Shown: positions 1 through 8,193, counted from the first letter of the stretch. The stretch: 26,424 bases of DNA from Wuchereria bancrofti (GCA_005281725.1 SSBO01000041.1:1-26424), one strand, 5' to 3'. Translations and numbers: made by a program. The notes: generated by a model not told the origin, from the sequence alone.

Positions 1-533
1 CAAAGGTCAGCTAAACGAGTGCGATGCATTGCAAAGGAAATTATAATGGATTGCTATATTAAGCAGTATTAACATTTTTTTTGCTTCGCGATATAGAAAT
101 TCGCGACATATTCTACCACCGAAATAGTACAGACGGTGCAGTACAAAATTGTCTCATCAGGAAAAAATAAAATAAAAAAAGTACATTAGAATTGTCTTTT
201 CATGAAGTTACAAAGAATACCAAATAGTTTGTTTAATTCAGCTTCTTAAAAGACTATAACTGGAAATAGTCAGAAAGTCTCCAGATTACAAATCTCAACA
301 CATTCAGTTTGAATTTCCCGCTTTTATTCAGGTGAAGAACAAGAGAAAGATATTAACTTCATGGAATTTACAGTACGTTCTTAAAATCAATTTCATTCTG
401 ATTGATTACGCCGCTGCCGCGATTTCTGATGATTTACATTTCGCAAAAAATTAAAAAATCCAGGAAAAAAAATGTTATTCCCAGAACCCTTTGCATCGCA
501 GCAGCAATCCTTTTTTGCTTTTGTAGATGAATA
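1..533 (-). other. 3' flank and probable 3' UTR of the TM9SF2-like gene
   Basis: No coding block was recognised here on either strand. On the minus strand an AATAAA lies at 328-323, about 205 nt past the stop codon, and could be the polyadenylation signal; other A-rich candidates exist near 165-180, so this is only a guess. The open frame across 475-951 is the antisense-frame shadow of exons 14 and 15. Confidence 0.35.
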
Positions 534-580
534 TCAATCCACTTTCACAGAACCGTATATCTTTTCCACGAAAAAGAATG
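534..580 (-). CDS. TM9SF2-like exon 15: C-terminal tail with K-x-D motif and stop
   Basis: Acceptor cttgtcag|CA, then [14 protein letters not shown] and TGA at 536-534. The ending K-V-D is the invariant C-terminal K-x-(D/E) signal of TM9 proteins, known to bind the COPI coat and hold the protein in the Golgi. The match fixes the 3' end of the gene. Phase relative to exon 14 is unresolved. Confidence 0.85.
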
Positions 581-3500
581 CTGACAAGAAACCAACTGCT
601 CCTAAAATTATACAATGTTAAACAAACAAGGAAATTTACTTCATACAACTTTTTCACTCCCACGCAGAAGCATCTTATATTTTTCGAACGATAAAGAAAG
701 AATGCCCAGGATTTAAATCCAGGGCATCTTTTCCCACAACATAATTCCCTACTCACCAAAACGACTTCCCGACAAAGTAAAAAGTACCAGTTGCCAAAAA
801 GAACATGAAGACAATGATGAAAGTATATGAGAAATAGAGCATAGTTGACACGGTGCCTATTATAGTTAATTTTGCCATAAAGTAGTGGATGCAGTAAACA
901 AAAAGATATACTGCCGTAAAACCTGAAGTCAAGAATGATTGCCACCACCAATGATAATCCTGAAAAGTTCGGAAAACGTAATTTCTTATTAAATATTTAT
1001 CCAGTTCCCAAGATTTTTGAATCTTCATTCCTAAAGTGCCAACAATGAGTTTCCAGATTTTATGACCAAAATAAAATAATGCATTTAATACCACGTACCG
1101 AGTTTAAGGGAATCTAATTTTGAAATTGAGTTCCCACTTCCTATTATTTTAACCTTACTTCACTGAAAAACTGCTTTTTAATTTATGAACACAGAAGCGA
1201 AAGAACATTCATTATCTTTTTACATAACTTATAATAATAAATAATACTTGGAAACTGAAACAAATCAGTTTTTTACCTCAGCACATAAATGGAAGTAGCA
1301 AAGCAGTACTGTAGCTTCGCTGCATGTTATAAACAGAATCAAGAACACAAGAAACAGGAAACCAAACATGTAATACGTTTGATGGGCCCTGTAACAAGAT
1401 AACGCATGCATTTGATATGTTTCGGATAAAAATTAGTCAAAAAAAAAAAAAAAATGAAACTGTATGTAGAGAATGGAAAGAAAACAAGCAAAATCTATTT
1501 CTATGAGCAAAATTTTTTAAAGAAATATTTCGTGAATGCAATCAAAATATGCCTTCAGACATTGCCAATTTCACAAGCTAAAGTCAAGTGAACTGCTAAT
1601 TTTGGTGTAAAAGACAATCTACGAGTTAAAAACTCACCAAATGCTATTGAGAATAAAGAAAAGTTGAATGAAAATACACCCAAACGGGAGGATACCACCC
1701 ATAAACATTCCTGTGATTGGTTTCGTGTAAACTGATTGGTCTGGTACCTGTCGCGGAATTTGATTTGTGCGTACTGGATGCTCAATTGGCTGCAAGGCAA
1801 ACAGCAAATGATCTTTTCAGCTAGTATGAGGGAAGTTTTCCGATCCCTTTTTTCTAGAATTGATAGAATGCTAAAGCACTTATCGTTAAGCAGGATTTTA
1901 ACTTATTTTAATGCCTGTGAAAGACTGCCAAGTGTTTAATATGAAGCATGTAGAAATATATAATCCGAATACCTTAACATATTAGAAGTCCAACTGTGAC
2001 AGTACTCTCTCATATTATATACGATTTATAAATTGCATAACCATTAATGCAAGAATTGCTGCCCTTATATCTTATCGATGCTCTTAAAAAGCAGAACAGT
2101 GATCTAAGTAGAAAATTATCAAATCTCCTTACATGTTTCTTGAAGCCAAAATAGGATCCAATAAATGTTAGCGGAATAGAAACAAAAAACCAGAGGATTA
2201 GAAGCACAACAAGTGTGCCAAATGGCACTGCCGCCGATGAACCTTTTGCCCACAACAACAAGTTCGAAACGAAGAATACTGCAAACACGATTCTGCAATA
2301 AAGTATCTTTTACAAGTCTCATCAAAAAAAACTTTGTCTGAAAAAACTTTTATTAAACCGTATTTATGGAAAGCCGAACTTGGTGGTTCCCATTTCCACT
2401 TGGGAAAATTATCAAATTTTCGTGTTGTTTAAAAACAAGAACGAAAAAGTGAATATACCCAGGAACAAGGAAGCTGGTCATCAATACATTAGTTTTCCAT
2501 GCCAGGCCATTCATTGCTGAAAATTGAAATGCTTATTACATTTTCTGAAATTTAGGTGATTAGATAGTTCAAATACGTATTTCGACTGCCGCTATGATTT
2601 GTTCTTGAACTTCCATGAAAATATGCATGAATACAACACTGTGTAGCTCAGCTTGAAAACAGATTAAAAAAATGATATAAACGTGATGTCTTCATTAACT
2701 AAATCATACCAGCATCTTCATTTCAATAGTAAATCAAATTATAATCAATTATTTCAAAAATTCTCACTTTTGTAAAGTCTTGCAGATAACCAGCAACGAT
2801 ACCAAAAAGAACGTAAAAAACGAGTACGAAGGTTATTAGAGATCCACGATTTGCCGGTGATAAGAAACCAAGACAAGCAAATACTACAAAAGGGAAAACA
2901 CATATTTAAAATGGTAGTCCTTTTTGGATCTTTTATTCAAATGCTTGATGGACACAGAAGGTTAGATGAAGCATTTTTTTAAGAGTCATTTTTTATGCGA
3001 TCCTTCAAAAATTAATGCAAACATTCTAAAGTTGTGATTTTTTTGATACTCGTCACACATTTTTCTAAAATTTAAAATATCTTTTCGTCAAAATCACAAG
3101 CCATACACCAACTTATTATTAATAATCAGTTGTAGGTTGATATAAAAACACCAAACATTTTTCAAGGCTTTAGAAACCAAGCAAGATAATAAGTATACCA
3201 AGAGTGACTGCAACCATAAAGAGCACTTGACATCCACTGCCACAAATATAGAAACATGGCATGTCGCGGTGGAAGACATCACCATGGACCAATTTCCAAC
3301 CAAATTCTTCTTGAGCATCTTCCTCAAATTTTCCAACTTAAAAATACAAAATTCTTGGATATTTTCAGGGAAAAAATGAGGCCTTGAACAGTTTAGTGCT
3401 CTTTGCAACTTGTCTGATTCGAGAAAATAATACATAAAAGTATAAAATTTTTACGAATAAATTTTTAGGCAATATGTTGCTTTTCTGTATTGCTGAATGT

Positions 3501-5942
3501 ACTTTACACATCTTTTAGAACGTATATTATTATCCAGATCTGGCAGTTAAGGATTACATCACCTTTAAAAAAAAAGGAACTTTTAAAATTATGTTGTAAT
3601 AAACAAAACTGACCTCATTATCAAGCTGATTATATCGAATGATGTCGCCATGTAACGTCCGAAGAAGAATCATGCCAACCTAATATACTGATAATATTAT
3701 TCCAGCACAAACAGCTTTTTACTTTGAATGCACTAAGCAGAAGAATGAACAGTATCTCACTGATCACCACCCAATCCTGAATCTAAGCAAAATGCAATTT
3801 TTTTTGCGTGAAACAAAAAGAATAAATCTGCTAATCTAAGAAAAGAACTACCATTCCAGAAAGGAACAAAACGATAACAAGTGAATTCAAGATCGAGAAC
3901 CACTGAATGTTGGGATGTGAAACTGAATCTAAAATATAATCCCATCGTGATGACCATTTCACCTGAGTCGTCTGTAATTTTTTGTCATAAGAGATTATGG
4001 AAACGCTATCCTCGTAGGTAACTGAAATTTTAAAATCTTATGGAATTATGAAATCGTAAAAATCAGAACTATATTAAAGCTTCGATTTAAAATAAAAAAT
4101 AATAAACATCAAAAATAGTTTTTCGACGTACAGAGAATTCATGCAATTTTTATGAGAAATACTTAAAAAAGCAAACCTGCCATACAATAGAGTATGTGTA
4201 GATAATGCTATCAGGTTTTTCATTACACCTTATAGGGAACGGCTTTGCAGTGACTCCACAGTCAAGCTTGTCCTTTGCTTCGTGGTTGCACTTTGATGTG
4301 AATAATTCGACCTCCCACATGTTCCTCCAAGAAATTTGGATCTGACTCATGTTGCGATACTCGATGAGAATATCGACGTGATTGAAAATATAGTAGCTAT
4401 CAGGCTGTCTGTAACGTGAATCTAGAGTACATCACTAGTTACGTAACAACCCATCGGGAAACCTTGTACAGACATTTTGATTTTGTTGGTTGATGAAGCA
4501 AAATGTCACCGGCATATTGTCTAATATCCTAAAATAGATTTGTATGTATATATGAACAATCAAAAATCCAATCCAATTACTCGTTTCATTCTAACTATAT
4601 GCGGTAAATTACCACGTACAATATATAAAGTCCTGAAGACCTCCACTAGTCTTCTTAATAATTCAATCTTATTTTCAGTAAGGTTCATTCCCAAATGAAA
4701 CGATAACAAATGGTATTATTTCTTGCCACAAGTACATTATATTCGCGACCATACAATGTCACTCATATGTGAGTGTTCATTAACAATTAAATGAAGTGTC
4801 ACTAAATTTCGTAGAAATGCTGAAAGCAATTTAAAAAAGTACCAGCTGGTAATTTAATTTAATTCCTTTCCGAAGCAACCACATTTTTTTCTGCGCAAGT
4901 GGATCATTGTTGTATTTCTTTTCACACAATAGCTTACACTGCTTTTGTTCATTGAAGCTTATCTAAAAATTGCAAAGCGAGAAACGAAACTGGATTATTT
5001 CAGAATAATTTTGCTAACACATAACATCTCGCGGTGAGAGATGCCATATCTTATTTCGTCAAGCAGAGTTTTATGCATGCTTTCGATGAATGAAAGCCAT
5101 CAACTATTTTGGCGTAGAGAAATAAGCAAAGAATTCCATCTCAAAGAAGTATGAAAATAAATTACAACTAAGTTTAAGCAGGCTCATACTTTATATGGGC
5201 TAGGTCTAATTCGTTCTCCAAATAACACTTGGCCAAGATTCTCTACTGGCGACTCATTTTCACTGCCAATACAGAAATCGAAACTGAAATACACCGAAAG
5301 TACAAAAGTTTTATGCATATTGCTGCTGTACATTAATTCAAAACCAACGTATTCGTAGTTATAAAAGATGAAAGAAATTTACCTGTGGTATTCAAATGGA
5401 ATAACGCTTTGGTCGCTATCCAAACGATTTACGTACAGAGTTATATTACTCTAAAAACCAGTTGTATTTCTTATGACCAGTCAAAGCTGTATTATTTTTG
5501 TCGCTAAATATGAGCAAATGAAATATTTCAAAATTCCTTTCCAGAGCAGATGAAGAGAGTATATTGTAGGCGGCACAGTTACATAATAATATCAGTAATG
5601 AAATGAGTTTGTTGCACCAGATCTTAAGTAGAGAGACGCACTACAAATACAGTATACTGCTAATCTGATCTATAACTACAACTAGAACTGCGATATTATG
5701 TTTTAGCTAAAAGAATAGTTTTTGGTGGTGAAATTTATAATATATTCAAAATATGAGAGTGAACCATACAGACATTTTCGAAGATTTTTCAATTAGAATC
5801 CAGAAAGCAAAAACCGTACTGGACACGACAGTTCCGCAACTTCCTTTTCACAAAAATTGACAGGTGCCAAGCCAGGCAAATAGAAACCAATACAAACATA
5901 TGTGCAAACACAAAACGCAACGATACCATTCACTCTTTTCAT
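534..5942 (-). CDS. TM9SF2-like: TM9SF2-type nine-transmembrane protein, 15 exons, with frame interruptions
   Basis: This is a member of the transmembrane 9 superfamily (nonaspanins), which act in Golgi and endosomal membranes in protein sorting, glycosylation and adhesion. Exons in coding order (high to low coordinate) are 5820-5942, 5383-5450, 5190-5283, 4843-4962, 4177-4528, 3852-4010, 3614-3679, 3199-3322, 2768-2883, 2459-2516, 2133-2292, 1638-1789, 1277-1388, 757-959 and 534-580. Together they give about 1,950 nt, or about 650 residues, near the usual length of roughly 660. The layout is a signal peptide, a lumenal domain (exons 1-5), nine membrane segments (exons 6-14) and a C-terminal K-x-D tail, which in this family binds COPI. 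Assignment rests on remembered family blocks such as [65 protein letters not shown] and DYHWWW. As written the reading frame breaks about eight times (exon 4/5 junction, exon 5, exon 8, exon 9, exon 14/15), so it is either a recent pseudogene or contains sequence errors. Family assignment is firm; intactness is not. Confidence 0.9.
757..959 (-). CDS. TM9SF2-like exon 14: last two membrane segments, 3' end uncertain
   Basis: Acceptor cttttcag|GAT. It reads [20 protein letters not shown], then [15 protein letters not shown], then [20 protein letters not shown] and ATGT. After ATGT the sequence FYFVGKSF does not fit the family. Two donors are possible: TTTTG|gtgagt (exon end 757, strong site, but leaves the wrong phase for exon 15) or ACTG|gtactt (exon end 788, right phase, but drops about six residues of the last membrane segment). 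A small indel inside the exon would reconcile the strong donor. Confidence 0.86.
1277..1388 (-). CDS. TM9SF2-like exon 13
   Basis: Acceptor ttgttacag|G; donor GAG|gtaaaa. It reads [20 protein letters not shown], then [17 protein letters not shown], a membrane span plus the conserved loop before DYHWWW. Phase 2 to 0, intact. Confidence 0.92.
1638..1789 (-). CDS. TM9SF2-like exon 12
   Basis: Acceptor ccttgcag|CCA; donor ATTTG|gtgagt. It encodes [18 protein letters not shown], then [11 protein letters not shown], then [20 protein letters not shown]. The HPV(R/K)TNxIPRQ(I/V)P loop and the GGILPFG span are among the strongest family signatures. The last codon (Trp) is completed by exon 13. Intact. 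Confidence 0.92.
2133..2292 (-). CDS. TM9SF2-like exon 11: two membrane segments
   Basis: Acceptor tattgcag|A; donor CAT|gtaagg. It reads [17 protein letters not shown], then [20 protein letters not shown], then [16 protein letters not shown]. The S-S-A-A-V-P-F-G-T block between two hydrophobic spans is diagnostic of TM9 proteins. Joins exon 12 in phase 0. Intact. Confidence 0.9.
2459..2516 (-). CDS. TM9SF2-like exon 10
   Basis: Short exon: attttcag|CA then [19 protein letters not shown], with the donor CCTGG|gtatat splitting a Gly codon that exon 11 completes. W-K-x-N-V-L-x-T-x-F-L-x-P-G is a conserved TM9 motif at the start of the fourth membrane segment. Intact in itself. Confidence 0.85.
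2768..2883 (-). CDS. TM9SF2-like exon 9, one frame shift
   Basis: Starts ttttgtag|TA and reads [13 protein letters not shown], then [18 protein letters not shown]. The next residues of the family, SARLYK, are present (about 2768-2787) but in the next frame, and that frame is the one that joins exon 10 (A plus CA gives Thr). The sequence is one base, or more likely four bases, short between GY and SAR. Read as written, translation ends at a TGA just inside exon 10. Confidence 0.84.
3199..3322 (-). CDS. TM9SF2-like exon 8, two frame shifts
   Basis: Opens [17 protein letters not shown] and closes [15 protein letters not shown], both strongly conserved. The donor CTTG|gtatac joins exon 9 as a Val codon. 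Between them the in-frame reading (HRDMPCFYI) does not fit the family. The neighbouring frame reads PRHAMFL over 3228-3255, which does. So a shift falls just after HGDVF and a second restores the frame before CGSG; the in-frame exon is about three residues short. The acceptor that keeps phase is aatttgag|GAA, a weak site; tttttaag 14 nt upstream is the alternative but breaks phase. Confidence 0.82.
3614..3679 (-). CDS. TM9SF2-like exon 7
   Basis: Twenty-two codons: VG then [20 protein letters not shown]. This is the highly conserved first cytosolic loop (M-I-L-R-T-L-x-x-D-I-x-R-Y-N). Acceptor tattag|GTT, donor GAG|gtcagt, both phase 0. Intact. Confidence 0.88.
3852..4010 (-). CDS. TM9SF2-like exon 6: first membrane segment after the lumenal domain
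   Basis: Contains [13 protein letters not shown], then [20 protein letters not shown], the first membrane span that follows the lumenal domain in all TM9 proteins. The donor is ATG|gtagtt in phase 0. The 5' edge is uncertain. A canonical tttcag ends at 4022 (exon start 4021) but its phase does not match exon 5. A weaker acctacgag|GAT puts the start at 4010 and keeps frame. The stretch [16 protein letters not shown] before the SRWDY motif seems longer than in vertebrate homologues. Confidence 0.84.
4177..4528 (-). CDS. TM9SF2-like exon 5 (end of lumenal domain), several frame breaks
   Basis: Acceptor attttag|G; donor CAG|gtttgc. Conserved pieces in order are [64 protein letters not shown] and [10 protein letters not shown]. 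They alternate between reading frames: shifts fall between VC and GFPMG (about 4461), between YVTSD and DSYYIF (about 4427), after DILIEY (about 4356), and after QPRS (about 4274). Read straight through from the exon start, a TAG stops the frame soon after the first shift. The net length still fits exon phases 2 to 0, so the shifts sum to a multiple of three. Confidence 0.78.
4843..4962 (-). CDS. TM9SF2-like exon 4
   Basis: Forty codons beginning [17 protein letters not shown] and ending GIKLNYQL. They match the cysteine-bearing C-K-L-x-C-x-K-x-Y block and the LNYQ motif that precedes H-W-I-x-D-N-M-P in the family. The donor CTG|gtactt leaves phase 0, but exon 5 begins with a single base before ATA, so two or five bases (expected H-W) are missing at the junction. 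I looked for a micro-exon in 4529-4842 and found none. Confidence 0.83.
5190..5283 (-). CDS. TM9SF2-like exon 3
   Basis: Starts tttcag|T and reads [12 protein letters not shown], then [19 protein letters not shown], the conserved [13 protein letters not shown] block of the lumenal domain. The donor is AAA|gtatga in phase 0, and exon 4 follows in frame. Intact. Confidence 0.87.
5383..5450 (-). CDS. TM9SF2-like exon 2
   Basis: Encodes [20 protein letters not shown] then YH. The N-R-L-D-S block and the following hydrophobic-acidic stretch are the early lumenal signature of TM9SF2. The acceptor is tttttag before AGT, and the donor is CACAG|gtaaat. Phase 2 joins cleanly to exon 3: AG plus T gives Ser before FDFC. 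Intact. Confidence 0.85.
5820..5942 (-). CDS. TM9SF2-like exon 1: start codon and signal peptide
   Basis: The ATG at 5942-5940 opens a 41-codon exon. It begins MKRVNG, followed by a hydrophobic stretch (about residues 7-19) typical of a signal peptide. Next comes [14 protein letters not shown], the conserved motif at the mature N-terminus of TM9 proteins. The exon ends TGTCCA|gtacgg in phase 0 and joins exon 2 without a frame problem. The start is well supported because the signal peptide follows at once and an acceptor-like sequence lies 8 nt upstream. Confidence 0.88.
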
Positions 5943-5950
5943 GTTGAACA

Positions 5951-5961
5951 CTAAATCTGGA
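5951..5961 (-). other. Putative 3' splice acceptor 8 nt before the TM9SF2-like start codon
   Basis: On the minus strand, ccagatttag ends at 5951 and is followed by an 8-nt leader (TGTTCAAC) and the ATG. An acceptor this close to the start codon is what nematode spliced-leader trans-splicing commonly gives. A cis intron in the 5' UTR is the alternative. The leader exon itself is not in the window as far as I can see. Confidence 0.4.
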
Positions 5962-6315
5962 AAATAACTTCAGTAGTATTAAACTGTATTCAACGATATA
6001 AAAAAAATTCGGAAAAAGAAATAATGTTTGGTTGATGCCAAAATTTTCAAAAATAATGTTCACTTTTTTGTTCCAGAAGAAAAATTTTGTTAACATACTA
6101 AATAACTACTCAGTTTTCCACTGTTTGATGTATGCCTATTTTGTAATCTTCCTCATATTTCAAGTTTTATATATAAATATAAATAACTTAGTCACCGGAC
6201 ACAGATCAGTGCTTAATTCAAAGAACAGATCATCGACATACAGAGTAAACCAAACAAAGGGATGTCTGAAACTGTTCCAATATCAGGGCAGTTAAAGTAT
6301 ACCTTACTTTGGAAT

Positions 6316-7251
6316 GGCTTTGTCGTCTTATTAATATTCCGCTTTGTTAATGGAAGCGTTGTATCTATTATTTATATATAGGTTATATTTTGTTACAGTT
6401 ATTACTTATGTAATTATATATTAGTATTCTGTTTTGATAAAGGAAATGCTATACCATATCTATTTATGCATTTTGTACATATAAATAACAAAAAATTCCG
6501 AACGAACATTCCGTGGGAAAACGGTGTAACATTTATATCAGATACATCTACTGAGGTCACTTAACGAGGACCGTCCCACCTGTCAACACCGCAAGACTTC
6601 CTAGCCACCACAGCCCATTGCCTCACTAACTGAGGCAGATGAAAGGAGCTTATTTACCGCAGGGAGCATTATTTAACGCAGCTAGCAAATACTTTGTAAG
6701 GGGCATCTACAGGATGAGAATGAGGGAATGTGACAATGTCCACCAGATGGACAAGAGTGAAGGGATGTAGGTGATGTCCATCAGATGGACGAGAGTGAAA
6801 AGCACAAGCTACTCTGTCAACTCATTTTTTCTCCGGGCCACATTATCTCATTATTTATTATGCCCAATCATTGCGCTGTCATTAGCGAAGTGTTTCTGTA
6901 TATATTATTAGCTCATAACTGATGTCTGTCCTACGACTTTGGTCACAATCCTATAAATATGTGATTCTAACCTTACCATAAGATAATGAAAGATGGAGGA
7001 GGAAGAATGCATCGCACAATAAACAGTGAAAAAGTATTCAACAAATCAAAATTGAACAGATCTTTTCAAATGTTTTACTTGGATGGATTCGTAAATAATT
7101 AAGGAAAAAAAAAGTGATGTAAAACCATTCTCTGATTAAATATTTTCTCTTGTAACTAAAGAAGAAGTAAATTTTCGCAATCCCATTCGCAGTAGTTGCA
7201 CTTACCCTAGGCTTTGTCGTCTTATTAATATTCCGCTTTGTTAATGGAAGC
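6316..7251. repeat. 42-nt perfect direct repeat, two copies 894 nt apart
   Basis: The same 42 bases, beginning ggctttgtcgtcttattaat and ending gttaatggaagc, occur at 6316-6357 and 7210-7251. The end of the motif (gttaatggaagct) recurs at 7275-7287, followed by ttccgctta at about 7291, so the right end has a partial third copy. The flanks differ. This could be a short dispersed repeat or the ends of an inserted element; no terminal inverted repeats were evident. Confidence 0.85.
6736..6799. repeat. Two-copy 26-nt tandem repeat with a hairpin in each unit
   Basis: Units at 6736-6761 and 6774-6799 match at 24 of 26 positions (atgtccaYcagatggacRag, then agtgaa). Each contains inverted arms, tgtcca and tggaca in the first and gtcca and tggac in the second, around a 5-nt loop. 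A 12-nt spacer (gggatgtaggtg) separates the units. Role unknown. Confidence 0.75.
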
Positions 7252-7687
7252 TTAGCTTTATGGAAGCTTTTTTTGTTAATGGAAGCTCTATTCCGCTTAG
7301 CTTTATTAACATCTATCGAAATTGAGCATCAAATTAAATTTTATTTACGCAAGGAATAAAGAAAGATGAGAAAATCGGCCAACAAATCGCTTTTCCCACA
7401 GTGGATTGCATAGTTATCAAAAGAATGTCTAACAGAATCAAACATTCGTCCATTAACGAAAAGGTAAGCAATTTAAACAAGTAGTCTCTTAATCGATCAA
7501 TTAGTTGCATAATTTAACTAATGCGTGCAAATATGATTTTGCTATTGTCATGGTAACCGTTTTAAACAGTGAAGAAACAGCAACCGAAGCTACTATAATG
7601 TTTTAGTACAGGTGTAAGGAAGTAGCAAGTATTTTCTGTCACAAAGATTCTTGTAACTCATGGGTTTCATTCAGAAAATTACTGTAT

Positions 7688-7877
7688 CTATGAGCTATTG
7701 ACGAATAATTCGAGTGTATCACCACTCGGTGGTTTAATAGCCGGATTGATAGTTATCGGTGGTCGATTATCATAAAGTGCTGGAGATTAGAGAAGGATAA
7801 TTAGAGTACCACATATTGAAAATCAGCATCAGTCGATCTAACTAACCGTTGACATGTAGCACCCAGTCCTCAGACAC
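7688..7877 (-). CDS. nAChR-type subunit, last exon (M4 and tail), frame-broken
   Basis: Acceptor aaatgcag|GTG, then VSEDWVL in frame 1. The family's S-T-V appears in another frame (about 7855-7847). LDRLMLIFNM is back in frame 1 but after a TAG at 7844-7842. Then GTLIILL, a TAA where Gln is expected, SPALYDNRPP and a tail ending at TAG 7690-7688 are in a third frame. So M4 is recognisable in pieces only. Intron 7878-8002 is GT...AG and 125 nt long. Confidence 0.68.
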
Positions 7878-8193
7878 CTGCATTTTTAGCATATTAAGGA
7901 ATTTTTTAGTCATCGAGAAAAGAGAAATGCAAACGACAAATGTGTATGTCATAGTTAGAATTAAAGACCAATCTTGGATGTAAAAAAAGAAACAAAACAC
8001 ACCTGATCATCTTTTTTCATGGCCCGGAAATGATCAGCAATAAAAGATACATTATAGATCATGCCTCGAATTGAATCAGGATGCATCCCTCGCAGCTGCG
8101 CCGGCTGAGACAATCGCACTTGGCCATCGATTAGATTGCTGATCGATAAGAAATAAGGACTTGTTCAACGAGATGGTGAAGATGACAATAAAT
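7688..8193 (-). CDS. C-terminal part of a nicotinic acetylcholine receptor-type subunit, partial and frame-broken
   Basis: This encodes the end of a pentameric cation-channel subunit: the amphipathic helix before the fourth membrane segment, then M4 and the C-terminal tail. The upstream exon carries HPDSIRGMIYNVSFIADHF and the downstream exon starts VSEDW, which join in phase 0. Established family pattern: L-H-P-x-(S/T)-x-R-x-x-x-Y-N-V-x-F-I-A-x-H-F then D-W-x-x-x-A/S-x-V-x-D-R. Further on come LDRLMLIF, and in another frame SPALYDNR, typical of the end of M4 and the tail. The extracellular domain and M1-M3 were not found within the next kilobase upstream. As written, M4 has frame shifts and two stops. 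Confidence 0.75.
8003..8138 (-). CDS. nAChR-type subunit, penultimate exon
   Basis: Acceptor tcgatcag|C, then NLIDGQVRLSQPAQLRG, then HPDSIRGMIYNVSFIADHF and RAMKKDDQ, with donor CAG|gtgtgt. One base plus 45 codons, open throughout. The exon could instead begin at 8193 after gcattttag, adding a Ser-rich stretch (LLSSSPSR) like the variable intracellular loop, but that version has an in-frame TGA at about 8167-8165. Confidence 0.78.

Larger units (their letters stand above)
5962..7687. other. Intergenic region between the receptor gene and the TM9SF2-like gene
   Basis: Both genes lie on the minus strand, so this stretch should hold the receptor's 3' UTR and the promoter of the TM9SF2-like gene. 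I recognise no conserved protein here. It holds a 42-nt direct repeat (6316 and 7210), a 26-nt tandem repeat (6736 and 6774), and a less AT-rich patch around 6545-6690 with a small hairpin (gcctcactaactgaggc, about 6619-6635). Confidence 0.5.

Noticed and set aside
475..951. 158-codon open frame on the minus strand
   Set aside because: It runs through exon 15, the last intron and part of exon 14 in the wrong frame; the conserved TM9 residues are in other frames.
1736..1939. 67-codon plus-strand open frame
   Set aside because: Antisense to exon 12, whose minus-strand reading matches [11 protein letters not shown].
3094..3435. 113-codon open frame on the minus strand
   Set aside because: Shadow frame over exon 8 and its flanking introns; the real reading is one base away and matches the TM9 family.
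6032..6295. 87-codon plus-strand open frame
   Set aside because: No recognisable family, AT-rich composition, overlaps the expected promoter of the minus-strand gene.
6540..6700. Less AT-rich patch as a tRNA or other structured RNA
   Set aside because: No cloverleaf or TPsiC-like box could be fitted; only one short hairpin was seen.
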